The notes beneath the pieces are model-generated. The model was not told where the DNA came from. It did not search any database and worked only from the letters and a program-made list of their open reading frames with translations. A program made the position numbers and the translations under genes. A DNA stretch of 64,000 nt from Hydractinia symbiolongicarpus (taxonomy: Eukaryota > Cnidaria > Hydrozoa > Anthoathecata > Hydractiniidae), in assembly GCF_029227915.1 (NCBI RefSeq), contig NC_079875.1, positions 15,741,001 to 15,805,000 of the forward strand. Direction: 5' to 3'. Positions 1-12,914 of the stretch are shown piece after piece. How positions within the stretch are numbered: position 1 is the stretch's first letter; each line of letters starts with the position of its first letter.

Positions 1-1221
1 CACAAGTCCGTACAGGATATTGAAAATGCTTTGAATGATGAACTTAAAAATATATCGACATATCTCGCAAATAACGATCTAGTTATAAATTTGAAAAAGG
101 GTAAAACAGAAGTGATGTTATTTCGTATTGGGAAAAAATTGTCATCTATACCACACAAACCGAATATAAATTTGGTACAGTTGATATTAACGTAACGAAG
201 CGCTACAAGTATCTTGGTTCTACAATTGATCCAACTCTAACTCTATCAGATAACTTCAACAAAACATATAAAAAAGCTTCTTCTCGTTTACGTCTGTTAC
301 AAAATCTGAGAAAGAACATGGACAATAATACTGCCACATCAATTTACAACACTATAATTATACCACTGGTAGTTTTCAACAGTATCATAAATTTGAACTT
401 CTCAAGAACCGAAATAAATAAATTGGATTATCTGGACAGCCGTGCAAAACAGATAACCAAAAACGCAAACATCAAATCAACTTCACTGTTATTTTGCGAC
501 ATGCTTGTAAAACGGTTAAGAAATGCATTGCTGGTGAAACATGTAGTAACATGAAAGAATACTTTGAAGTAAATTCTCACTCCAAATGCACGAGAAACCA
601 AAACTGTTTGCTGAAGATTCCAAAAATCAAATTGGAAGTAACACGAGGCAGTTTTCGTTATATGGGAGCGAAAATATATAACAGTTTGCCACTAGATATA
701 CGAAAAGCGAAAACTGTGAATGATTTTAATCAAAAGATCAAAGATTTCGTATTTTAGATTATTATTTACCTAATATTTTTACGGTGGTTCTTAATTTCTT
801 TTTATCAACAGCTCTCTATTTTTGGTCTCGTATTAGTTTTCAACATTTTATTTTTTCTCACATTCGTTTCAATCTATCTAACTATTTATTTTGAAGAACA
901 TATTATGTTATATAACATGTGCGCAGACTTATCATTTATAGTTTAAATTTACCCTTCTCTCTCACATTTGTTTGGATTATAGTCTGTTTGGGTATGTTTG
1001 TTATCTTCTCTGTCTATTATATAAATATTTTTCTTTTGAATAGTTTTCTACTTTTTACCATATCTATAGTAATTTTAGAGCATATTTTATATATAATTTA
1101 TTTTTTTAAATCATTATTTTTATATTTTAAACAGGACACATATTTATAGCAGTTTTTTAAAACTGAAATGTACATATCCTGTATAAATATTTTGATAAAT
1201 AAAAAAATAAATAAAAAAATA
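1..1221 (+). mobile_element. Decayed 3' end of a non-LTR retrotransposon (LINE)
   Basis: Three reading-frame pieces encode the C-terminal part of a LINE reverse transcriptase. Bases 1-195 give a post-catalytic segment ending near NLKKGKTEVMLF. After a frameshift, roughly 180-550 resumes with YKYLGSTIDPTLTLSDNF. After another shift near 490-550, a tail with the block SFRYMGAKIYNSLP follows and stops at 757. The catalytic YxDD region and the endonuclease are not in the window. An AT-rich 3' segment follows and ends in an A-rich tail (about 1183-1221), only about 12 bases from the donor of an AHI1 exon at 1233. The element is antisense to AHI1 and lies in its intron. The frameshifts show that it is dead. 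Confidence 0.85.
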
Positions 1222-1233
1222 ACGAAATGTCAC

Positions 1234-4200
1234 CTGTCTCAGTGTTCCATACATGTACAAAACCATTTTCCGTTCCGCAAAATATAAAGGTACCACAAAC
1301 TGAAAAACATGCGTGGATATGTTCTTTGAAGTTCACACCACCAACATACGTCTTCAATACTCCATAACTAGATAAAAGACGAGTAGTTAAAAACCACAAG
1401 CTTAAGCAAAAAAAATATGGAAGGTATTTCAATGCATGGTAAAAGATGGTTTAAAAACGAAAATGCCTAGTTTATAAATGTTTTTTGGTTCTAAAAGATT
1501 AGACAAAAATGAAGAAATTTTTAACATTTCCTGATTTTTTTTCTAGTTTGAACATCTCGTTTTCAGTATCTTCTCCTATAACTTGATTTATGCAATTTTG
1601 TGGTGTGTACCTAACCATATCTCGGAAGTTTGTACCTATTCATATCTCGGAAGTGTGTACCTAACCATATCTCGGTAGCACGTGCTGAGCCATTTCTTAG
1701 GAGCGCATGCCTAGCCAAATAAACTTGAGATGGAGATATGCAATTAAAAGTAAAATAGTTTTTACCTTCTTAAATCAAACATCCTGATCAACGAATCTTT
1801 ACTATGTATTAACAACTTCATTTGTCCAGGATGGACAAGAAGTGTACTAATAGCCGTACCCTGAAAATAATTAAACAAATAAAAAGCAGATAGTGGTTAT
1901 TAAACTTCTCTTAAAACAAATGTCCTGGCAATGCGGGCACAAATTTTTTCAGAGTCACTCAAGATAGAATTAATGTAACGTGGATGATAAATTTACAAAC
2001 ACTGCAACAATAGTCACCAGATCCTAACAAAACGTTTTCCTTAACTTTCCCTGGTCAAACTTACAAAAAAACAATTTTCCTCTGACATTACCTGACTACT
2101 CTTAATGTTTATGATTATCAAGACTCTTTGTGTTAAATACAGTTTTTCATGACTTTACAAATTCTATAAGCTCTGGTAGATAGAGACTCATCAGGGTCTT
2201 TTTATTGCAGATTGCTATATTGTCATATTTTTATTATAATTTATTATAATTTATTCTTTTTTTGTATATTTTAAACATTTTCTTTTTTACCTTTAGTTCT
2301 TCCAGTTCGATATTCTTCACATTTTTCCATCTATTCACAACTTCACTAACTAAAGACAAAAAACACAACATCCTTAACAGAGAAATAACAAGGTTATAAA
2401 TCAAGATGCTTTAACGTAACCTGGGATGATAATATCACATAATACAAACCTACTTTCACTTCGTTTCTTTTTCTCTGTGAAGCAGCTCCATTCTATTACC
2501 AGGCCAGCACTATCTCCGGAGAAAAATCGTGTTCCTTAAAATAAACACAATTGAATATTCATTTTCAAAGTACGTATAACGACTGCGTAGGTATCCTCCA
2601 AAGCTTAGATCTAATCCAACGAAGGCTTTTAAAGTTTAATCTCAAAACAGCTAATCTCAAGACAGCTAGCTTAGAAAATACAAAGAATCTAAAGTAACAG
2701 TCGAAAAATGCTGAAAAATGAATATAGATAAATAGATTTCTAGACTGGAACTGTTCTCTGTTTTGTCAAATACTCAAAATATTATTTTGGAGAGGTATTA
2801 AGGTGGAAACGTTAGATCCATTTCGTCCATTTTGGCGACCTATTCTGTTTTACAATCTGAATATCTCATTAGTGGCAATACAGAAAATGCTCAACATACC
2901 GTCCGGTGACAACGCCATCGTATTAACGTAACCTCTATGGCCAGATAACTCTCTCAACAACTAAAAAACAGTTACAAAAACATTATTAACAGTTTAATAA
3001 AGTCACAGAACTGAAAAAAAAAACAACTATCAAATGCGAACGTAATTCTAGGTGGTATCACATCAGTTTTGAAAAACCTTTAACACTATAGCATTTATTA
3101 CAATCGTTCATTTTAGGGAACAATGAAGAAATACACAACTAGGTAAGTTACAATAGTGATGGTCAGTTTTTAGGTAACCATTTGCACATGAACAGACAAA
3201 ATACTACTAAATGAAATTTACACAAGGTCTAGTATTGCACGAAAATAATTGATCATGCTTTTCGTTTTGGATGGCAAAATCAAAATTTTTAACATGACCT
3301 CTACTTTTTTCAGTTACCAAAGGTTCTCAATAGTTATTATATACCTATCACTTACTATTCCATGGACACTGTCAGATATTTTGTTCCAGATTCGTATGGT
3401 GCGGTCATAGCTACCCGTCAAAACAAGTGCTTGGTGTTTTAAATGATATTTACACGTGTAAACATAAGAGGGATGAGGAAAAACTTTGATAGCTGCAGTC
3501 GAAAACCTTTTAGTATCCCAGCATCTACAAATGGAAAGTTCATTCGTTACAAAGGACATAAAGTTACAAAGTTTAAGCCACATTAGTAGGCAGAATAAAA
3601 ACTCCCTTACTCACTTCTGGATAGATCCTAATTTTTAAACATTCAACTTATATTCCCTTCTATTTGGGAGAGAACAGTGACAGACATCCAACATTTTAAC
3701 TATTTAAGGCTTATCTAACCACTGTAAACCTTGCGGTTTGAAAAATTGTTAGCAGTTTAAAATACCTGACAGTACTATCTGCAGATGCTGATAACAGTTC
3801 TTTACCATTCATTGACCAACACAAATCGTACACAAGACCAAAATGACTGGTAAATGAACACAGTAATTTTCCATCAGGAAACTAAATAAATAAATTTATG
3901 AGCACTGTGTGCTGAGTGTCATAACTTTCTTAAAAAATACAAACATAGAAGCAGCAAAAAAAAATAAAAATAAAAAAACATACAAATAAGACAACAAGAA
4001 AGCAAGCAAACAAAATAAGTTTTACAACAAACCTCGTAGATCAGAATGGGAAAGGCATCATTTGTTGAACAAGCACAGGCAAGATACCTAAGAAAGAAAT
4101 AAGCACAATGTAATAGTTACCTATATGCTATACTCTAATATAGCATAACAACCAACCTTCCATCATTTGAAAATCGAACAGTCGAACAACCCTTTTTGGC

Positions 4201-7200
4201 AGTTGGCAGAGCAGCTTCCATTTTGTTTGGAATACGATTAACTTGGCCTGGTAATTTCGTCCACATCTGATTACTGCTTTCGTGATCACTATGAAACACA
4301 AATAAAGGACGTTAGTACATAGTTACCTCGTCAATATTTTGACAAAATAAAGCTTTGTTTATTATTGGGATTGTTTATGTCCATTTAATTTTGAGTAACG
4401 ATTTGAACAGGAAAGAAACTCATATGCTCTAACAAAACTGATTCTCCAACTTCCCGTAGGAAGGAAATTAAAACAGTTTACCGTCCCCCCTACACACATA
4501 TTATGCAGACAGCACTATCAATGATTAGGGCATTTAGCAATGTTTATTTACCTATTATGGACATCCTTTCAATGTAAGGATATTTTTTCCACTGAAATCT
4601 TGATTTTTACAAAAATAGACAGTGCAGTTTTTTTCTCCAGTGATAAATAGGTGTTAACAGTCGCATAAGTCCCACAATATTGCAAGCCAAGATCGTGTAA
4701 AAGTGCTAGTGTAAAAAATAACATTTTACCTGCTGACCGGTGCCTCCAAAGATTTGTTTAACTCTTCAAATGTCATATCACCACGTTCCTAAAATTTTAA
4801 AAATACATTCAATTTCTGATTCCTGTTTTATTGGTTTTATCTCCAAAGCCAATCACAAATTGAAACGTTTCAATGCACAAAACTTCTTATCAATTAACAT
4901 TTTGGAATAAAAAAACACACACAATTAACGATATCATAACTTTGTGTTTCAAAGTATACCTGAAGAAACTAACCTCTTGCAAGGGAAACATTGATCTGGT
5001 TGCAGGATTCATATCTTGTGGTGGTAGAACACCTTTCACCGTCACATAAAGCGTGGAGGAGTATTTCACACGTGTTCCATATTTCCACCATTGAAATATC
5101 TAAATATTGGAAAGAACTTGAGACTGAAAAGATAATAACAACACACAAAGTAACCTTGTCCAAATATTTATTTAGAATAGCCACTTCAGTGTTGGAAACA
5201 CTGTTACCAATGTGGATCCTATGTTCTGAATGTATACATTAAGTATACACATAGCAAAGGCACTTGCTAAACATCCCGCACTGTGGACCAAACCATGGAC
5301 CTTGTGATTATGAAGCGAACTCAATAACCACAAGGCCACGTGCGACAATTACATTGCAGGTTTTTTTACCTGCCAACCCTTCACAATAAAATAAAACACA
5401 AAACACATCAACCAACCTCAATAGCTGCATTGTCTTCTTTTTGAACTCTTACTCTTGTAATAGGTTGGTAAAACTGTAGCCTGCATTTTTTATCAGTATT
5501 TGTACTGCCTGTTGGGCTAACGAGCTATGGATGTAAAATAAGATACAATATCTTTGAATATGAAAGTTCCATTATATAATCATGGTGAAAGAAAATGATC
5601 CAAACACTATTAATTTACTAGTCGAAAAGGCAAGTGGAAAGATCCACTTAGGCAGAAGAACAATAGGAAAGATCTGCCATTTAAATTTTGATTTGATGTG
5701 AAATAAGATACAATATCTACAAAAATAACAGTTCACATGTAGTTGTTATTGGTTTATTATATATTTATGGCGAAAGAAATTCACAAACTATAAATTTATA
5801 TCTCATTACAAACAGCAAAACAGGCAAATGATGTGCAAAAAACATCAATGATGTCACAGTTGTGATGTACCTTTAAAAAAGCCCATGCAATTCGATACCA
5901 TCCTTTATCAGTCTTTACAAATTCTTTGCGTTTTAAATTCATTTGCATAAAATCCAAAAGCTACAGAAAGAAAAATAGGAGAGAGTTTTTAAGGGAAGCA
6001 TTTAGTGAAGGTTAAACAAAGTGGACTTTTAGAATTGTCTAACTAGTAATCATTAAACAAAAACATGCAGAAGTATCATACAAACCTCAAAGAATACTAT
6101 CACAGGTGGATCGTGCTCTTCTCGTTGCAGGAAGTACGAATACACATCATTGTAAATGAGAGTTTCTTCCCAATAAGGTGTAAATGACCTAGACCAATCA
6201 CAGCAGGGTTACAATTATCACAAAATGTCAGAAAAGTAGACAAAAAACGTTTTCATCACAAAATTGTGAAAAGAATACTAACTTGTATACTTGACACAAA
6301 GTATTTTAGCATGCTTTTTTAGTATAAACAATATACTGTTTTTAACTGATGTAAAAATACCTGTTTTTCATGAAGTCAAACGGTTTTGTCATCATTGGTA
6401 AAACGTAATCAACCTTTTCATTTTTGCTTTCAAATATCGATGTCACGTTACGTGTGCTATGAAAAATAAATATTTCTATAAATAAGATAAATATGTAAAA
6501 ACTCTCTGCGTTACCCAAACATGTAAGCGGAACAAGATATCAATTTTTTCGTCCGGATATTGATCTGTGTAAAATTGTTGTCTAAATTGTTAAAATTCGT
6601 GTAGTAATCACGTCATCAATACTTTAATAATAATTTTGTTCTCTTTTTAAAATTAATATCATTATCATTCGATCTCAACTCTCAAATGTTCATTAAATGA
6701 CTGTTATGAATTGTAGGTAAAGTTGGACATTTTAGATTAATTTTTAATTTGTCTTATATGGAAGATCTATTGTTGTTATCCATTGAATGTTTTTGTGAAA
6801 TCTTTGTAAACTTACTGTTACATACTACTCGAGGACTTATTGATCTAGAATCAAACGTTTTGTTTCGTAAACTTTAGGATATATTAACCTAACTTATTTT
6901 TTGAAATTTTAAATGCTTATAAAGGTACTCTTGTGTTAGCTGAAGTCAATGAAATCTATTTTACAAGCAATGAATCACATTTTAGTCCATAATAATCCTG
7001 CGAAAAATGTGTCCAAAGATATTCACAAAGAAGATTTTTCACCAAAGTTTCATCCTTTAAAATTTTCGAGCTGTAATGTATTAAGATTGAAGTTATAAAC
7101 CTGGCTGACCTGATGATCAATGCAACACTCCTGCAGGTGATGACAAACAAGAATTTATTTTGGGCAGCCCAAAAGAAAAAATGAATTGCATTGGTTATAA

Positions 7201-10094
7201 TAATAACCTGCTTGTTTTCTTGATGTATTGACCAGTTTCCATATTGACAACGTGAACTCTAATAACAGGATGGTGCACACGTGAATCTGGTCTCAGTTGG
7301 TCAGCTTTGTGAATGATAATGCACAACAGTAAGCCTAAAGTGAAGTAAAAAACAGTAACCAGTTTTCAAGAGCATTGTTAAAGTTTTTTTTATAAATATA
7401 TAAACATTTATGAACATACCATCGTCGTAATGCTTCTTTTCCAATGCATGAATGATTCTATCAGCTGTTGACACTGAATAGAAATGAAATTGAAAAATAC
7501 TGAAGAACGGCAATAAAAAACATGACTTTAATATTTCATCCTCATACTTTTTTGTTGTCTCTTTTTCTTTCGCATTTTCTTTTTGGCCAAATTGGCCATC
7601 TAAAAGTTTAAAAAAATAAAAATTTTAATAAGGCCTAAATTATAAATAAAAAGAGGGGATCTCTTGTAAAGCGTACAGACAACACATTAGATCAAAATAT
7701 TTTCTATTTGCCAAAACACAGTATAACATTATTTAAAAGTCAAAGAATTGATTTATGAATCATATTCACCTTGAAAAAACTTAGGTTTGGTCTAAGTGTC
7801 GTATCTACGAAAATATACGCTACCTATTGTATAGTAAAAAAATAGTTGTGTTTTGCTATGAGATTTTTGCAAGTGCCATGCCTAAGTTTAGAGTTTATTT
7901 TAAACTAGAAAATACAAAGAATTAAAAATTACATCGTTCTTAGCTTGTGACATTTCGTCATCAGCTGTATTAACTGTTGCAGAGTCAGCAAGACTTTGGT
8001 CTTCATATGCGTCATTTTCTGTACCATCTGCAGTGCCTCTATTATAAAAAATACTTATAAAGCAATAAATTATTTAAAAATAAAACTACTCAAATTTAGA
8101 AATTTTACTTCTAAAATTATATACTGCTTTATTATATTATATAAATTATATACTGTTTTAAAACACATTATTTATTGCATAATGTTCACTTTAAACTCTT
8201 TATAACAAAACAAAGCATAAAAGATTTGAAATTAAAAAAAGGTATGCCTAACAGCTTTTTAAAAAAAGTTACTTTAAATAATACTAAATAATTACCCTGA
8301 TGGAACTGCTTGCTTTGCTCTTTTTTTCTTCTTCTTGGTTATTGTTGATGTCTCGTTATTTTGAATATCTTTCTGTTTTCTTGATGTTTTTCGTGTCATA
8401 TCTGCTGCACTAGATATGTCTGTGTCATCTAAATTTTAGGAAATATATATTTTGCTACTTATTCAACTTTAATTCCAACTTCTACATTTGAAATTTTATT
8501 GTCAAGTGCTGGGTTTATTGTTAACAAGTTTTATTGTCATTAAAAATAATGAGTTTGCACTAAGAAAAAAAATTATATGGGAAGCAATGAAAAACAACTT
8601 ATTATCCCTGTATTCCAAGTCAAAAAAAATCATCTTTTGCTAACTTATTAAGGCAAATGAATACTTCCACAAACATAAGAGGAAGAAAATTTTTTTTAAT
8701 AAAAATCAATTTTCTTGTGAAAAACCACATAACTGGCTCATTTTGCATTTCTGTTTACAAAATGACATTGAACAAACTTTTATATATTACATATAGTCTC
8801 TTACTCTCCGTTTTAAGCAAATTTTCTTGTGATCGTGAACGTTTCTTTGTGAGAGAATTTCGTTTTGGCTTTACCTACAATAAATAAAACATTAAATTCA
8901 AAATTCAAGAAGTAAAAGTGGTATTTATATGAAGTAAACAAACTCTAGATTATACCAAAGCAGCATCAGCAGTTCTAGTTCTTTCCTTCTTTTTTGATTT
9001 TTTTGGAGTTGCCTCCGAGCTAAAAGAAAAACACTTATTACATTCATTACTATCGAAATTATTTACCTAGGATAGTACTACTATTAATAAGGGTCCTGCT
9101 AAGGGGATTCCAGTGCTACAAAGCTTCAAGTGCAGCAGTCACTTAACTGTCTAAGCGGAAAGGATAGACTTCTATGGTTATATATAATGAAAACAAGGAT
9201 ATATATGTAATTAAAATTGGTTGATTTTTGCACTAATAGAACCATGTTTGATTTTAAGCATACATCCTTCTGTATGTGTGATGTGAAAACTAAGAAATAG
9301 CAACATTGTTTTTTTTTAACTGATTATAATGACTCCTGAGGCTGTGTAACAAAATGCTCTTACATGTCTTCACTGCCAGACCCAACGTTTAAGAGAGCTT
9401 CAAATCTTGCATGAGTTCTTTCTCTTGCAGCGTTTAATTTCTTTGCCTCTTTATTTTTCTTCTTAAGTACTGAAAATAAATTATATATAGACAACAATTA
9501 AGAGACAGACAAAAATCATGGAATTATTACAGGGTAATATTTTTAAAAATTATTTTTTTTACTTGCTTATCAAAATATTTAAATATGAATATTTTTAGCA
9601 GCTAACAAACTATAGCACATAAAATAGCCAAAAGTAAAAAAAACAATAATAATAAATCAAAAATTTACAACAAAAAAGTACTTCAGCACTATATAGAATG
9701 TTTTTTAATGTTAGCTGTTTTTTATGATAATAAACACAAAAACTAAAGAAAGCTATCTCTCACACCACTACGTCTTACCACAACCTCATTCATCATATGT
9801 ATTTCAGTTACTATTAAGTAGAAAAAATTGAGACACAACAGGAGCAATCTTATTAAAACAGGACACACATGATGTGCAAAGCTCATTAATAAGTGTAACA
9901 ATATTGTGTGCAAAAGCAACTGTCTGGAGTCCTGTTTTAACAAAGTTGTTGTTGCTGTACACAACTTAAACTTTAAATGAGCATTTAAAGACAACTATGG
10001 GTAGCCATTTTTAGGTATGATGTTATTACACCAAAAAACAAATAATAAAAAGGATGTCAAACCTACAAGATGTTTCTGATTCTTCTGCTTCCAT
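1234..10094 (-). CDS. AHI1: AHI1 / Jouberin, WD40 protein of the ciliary transition zone (3' end outside window)
   Basis: Exons, in transcript order: 10094-10067, 9469-9364, 9019-8956, 8874-8805, 8428-8296, 8038-7933, 7599-7548, 7473-7420, 7304-7208, 6456-6361, 6188-6086, 5960-5871, 5524-5417, 5099-4974, 4788-4730, 4288-4157, 4087-4033, 3881-3766, 3524-3356, 2960-2900, 2534-2454, 2349-2291, 1860-1766, 1367-1234. All junctions are GT-AG and phase-consistent (2194 nt, about 731 codons). The N-terminus is acidic and lysine-rich. Next comes the AHI1-specific region (YVLPMMTKPFDF, GWYRIAWAFLK, STLYVTVKGV), then WD40 blades (LPGQVNRIPNKM, VFPHPSYVYTCKYH, LTGSYDRTIRIWN, FSGDSAGLVIEW, CGTFIFCGTENGFVHVWN). 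AHI1 is known as a cilium/centrosome scaffold mutated in Joubert syndrome. The last blade and any SH3 domain would lie left of base 1. The start ATG at 10094 is 19 nt after an acceptor-like AG. The N-terminus is shorter than in vertebrates. Confidence 0.93.
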
Positions 10095-12271
10095 AACAAA
10101 CTTAATTTCTAACCTAAAATACAACATATTAAAAAGAATATTAGATGCTAAGAAAATTATTAAGAAACTGAAAGACTGGGAATTTGATATACTGACTGCA
10201 GAACACTGCAAATAAAAAGTTTACACAACACAAAACATTCTTCTAATCATGCACAATCCTCTAGTCAAGTCTTCCGGAAGGGTAGAACAAATACACATTT
10301 TTGTATATTTGCCATATTTTAATGCTTTGCAAAGCAAGTACAAACCAAAATGACAATGATTCACAAATAAAAATAAAAAGCGCTGTGCGTTGAAACAGTC
10401 AAGTTTAAAAGAGATATTGCAAAACCATTCAAAACATTCAAGAAACCAAAACAGTGATGCACTAAATATCTATATTTTACAATAAAGGAATGTGTATAAC
10501 ACAAAAATACAAAAAAAATTACAGTGTTAACTTAAAGTTGGAGATGGTACCGTTTTAACAGAGACTTTATGATTGCGATTAGCTATACACCTTATTCTGG
10601 AGATATAAAGGCAAAATGGTGAATTTACTGCTACATAATTGTTTATAAAGAATGGAACGGTGACATTAAAAAATTGTTGTAGCGTAAGTCTTCGTCTCGC
10701 TTTTAGTTTGCACCATAGCACAGTTCCTCTTGTTGCCACCCTCTGCCCTGGCTGTCTCCTGTTTTAAAGTAAAGGTTTTTTGCGGAGCCTGTATTACTTT
10801 TTTCTATTTTCTATTATAAAAAAATGAAAGTTGAAAAAAAAATTGAAGAAAGTGTCACTTTTTTCTTTTCGCAGATTCTTTCTTGCATTCTTTGCGTTCT
10901 GGGAACAAGGTTGGTATTTTTAAGAAAGCTTTCACATTCAAATGTAATATTCAAATAAAATTGTGAAAACAAAACAAACTGAAAATGTTTTTGTGTTGAT
11001 AAGTTAAGTTGGTGTTAGGTTATAACAGCCCATGCAATACATCAAAAAGAACAACAACCGAATGGAAATATATACATCATCCAAAACGATTGCTAATGGT
11101 TAGTAGTTACAATAGAGTTTGATTAGTCTTTTTATAGAGGCAATATTAGCTATATATTATTTTCTACTTAAACATAAGTAGGGAAAGATAGGTTTAACTT
11201 GGTCTACAGCTTTTTGTAATATCTGATAAGTATATATGGATAAGCTAGTGAGATAAATTAGGATTCTAAACAACGTTTTTTTAACTTTTCTGATGCGAAT
11301 GAACAGTAAAAGGTAATAAAAATCATCTTTATAAACCAACGTATTGAGGTGAACTTTTTATAATTGAATCATCCAAACCTACTTTCTTTTCTCACTATTA
11401 TGAAATGCCTGTATATCTATTTTTCCAGATTACGCAACCTGTACAAAACGTTGGCTGTTGCTTTGGGATAAAAATCACAAAAAACAATAGTAAGTAAGTA
11501 AGTTGAGTTCGAATTAGAAAAGTAAAGTCGGTTTGCAAAAATTTTGGCACTCTGTAACGAAATAAACCACGATCTAGATGTGGCCTGGGAACACCTTAGA
11601 ACAATTATCATTTTTCCATGGCCGTTCTTTGTTTTTAAACTTCTAAAATGCAATCTAAAAAAGCATTTCTATTGCCACTTAAAAATATTGGAATCGCAAT
11701 TTTTATAATTTTCTTTACAAAGTGATTTGCAAAAATATTTCGACTCGCAAATTGCGAGCTGCTAATTAAAACCCTGTAATTAAAAAATTTAGAAGATACA
11801 GGTAGATAGAAAAACATATGGAAAAAATAGGAGAATAAGGGAGAGAAAGGAGAATATTTATATAACTGATAATTATATCAGTAGTTGTTAATAAAATATT
11901 TCTTAAGAACTGATTTAACCACAAAGATAGATTTACTAAGGAATCTAAAAGGGAAAATTGACTGTAATTCATTCTACGACTTAATAGAATAAACGAATAG
12001 ATTTGAGTCCATAAAAAGTAGACCTGACAGAAGGTAAGTTAATTAGGTTGTTATCTTGAGTTTGGTGTTCCTGAGAAAACTCAATTGCAAATGTATTATT
12101 AAGACCGGTAGGTAAAGTATTATAAGCAAGATTGTGAAGAAACAGAATGTTTTTAAGAATTACCATATCAGAAAATTTACGAAGACCTAATTTGTTATAT
12201 AAGGGGCTAATTCTAGCATTCTAGCTGTATCTCTAAGAACATCATATCTCAGGGCTTCTTTTTTGCTTTGT
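10095..12271. other. Intergenic, no gene recognised
   Basis: AT-rich DNA upstream of AHI1. Short ORFs at 10527-10739 (-) and 11157-12166 (-) have no recognisable domain and low-complexity composition. An AHI1 promoter or noncoding first exon may lie here, but I see no diagnostic motif. Confidence 0.5.
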
Positions 12272-12603
12272 GATAAGGCGGACATCACAAATATTTGGTG
12301 TCAGAGTCATTTGAGCACCAAAAATAGACTCGGTGGGTCAGTCAGTGAATGATAGCTCAAAAATTTGAAAAATTGTATCCAACCATCCAGTCATCAGCGT
12401 GCATCATTAAAACAGCTGATATTTAATATATTTTATTTAATATTTAATATTATTTAATATTTAATATTTGGGCACTTTGTTTAAATGGAGTTTTCGCACA
12501 CTATTTTCAATTAGGCAGTTCTACGAACCTCATTTCGCATTTAAAAGCAAAGCACAATAGTAATAAAGTTTTTTGTCATTCTAGCTTTTGTGACGTCCGC
12601 CTA
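12272..12603. mobile_element. MITE with GGCGGAC terminal inverted repeats
   Basis: The left end (12272-12289) reads TAAGGCGGACATCACAAA. The right end (12587-12603) is TTTGTGACGTCCGCCTA, its near-perfect reverse complement. The total is about 330 bp with no coding capacity. The interior holds an ATTTAATATTTAAT low-complexity tract (12418-12473). The right terminus abuts the next MITE. Confidence 0.7.
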
Positions 12604-12914
12604 GGGACCTTCGAAAAACTTTTTTTGGGCCCCGTTAGCAGGATATCGCTGCTATAGGGGGATTGGGTCTGAAGTTTGAAAAAAATGGAGAAATTAAAAA
12701 AATTGTTTGTGGCCTGAAGATTCTACGTTGATCGTGAGCATAATTCCTCTTGTCATCAATTCCGAAAACTTTTATCTACAAAATACGCCGCTGAGCCTTC
12801 CAAGATTTATCCGAATGTGTTATTTCACGGACGTAAAACAGTTGATTTACAGTTGATTACATTTAAATCTTAACGGCTAACACGGGGCCCAAAAAACTTT
12901 TGGAAGGCCCCCTA
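12602..12914. mobile_element. MITE with GGGACCTTCG terminal inverted repeats
   Basis: The left arm (about 12604-12638) begins GGGACCTTCGAAAAA and continues to TTGGGCCCCGTTAGC. The right arm (about 12876-12911) is its imperfect reverse complement, ending GGAAGGCCCCC. CTA flanks both sides (12601-12603 and 12912-12914), so the target duplication is TA or CTA. It is non-coding and about 308 bp long. Confidence 0.75.

Noticed and set aside
10527-10739. 70-codon minus ORF upstream of AHI1
   Set aside because: No in-frame link to AHI1 exon 1 and no recognisable motif; cannot be supported as coding.
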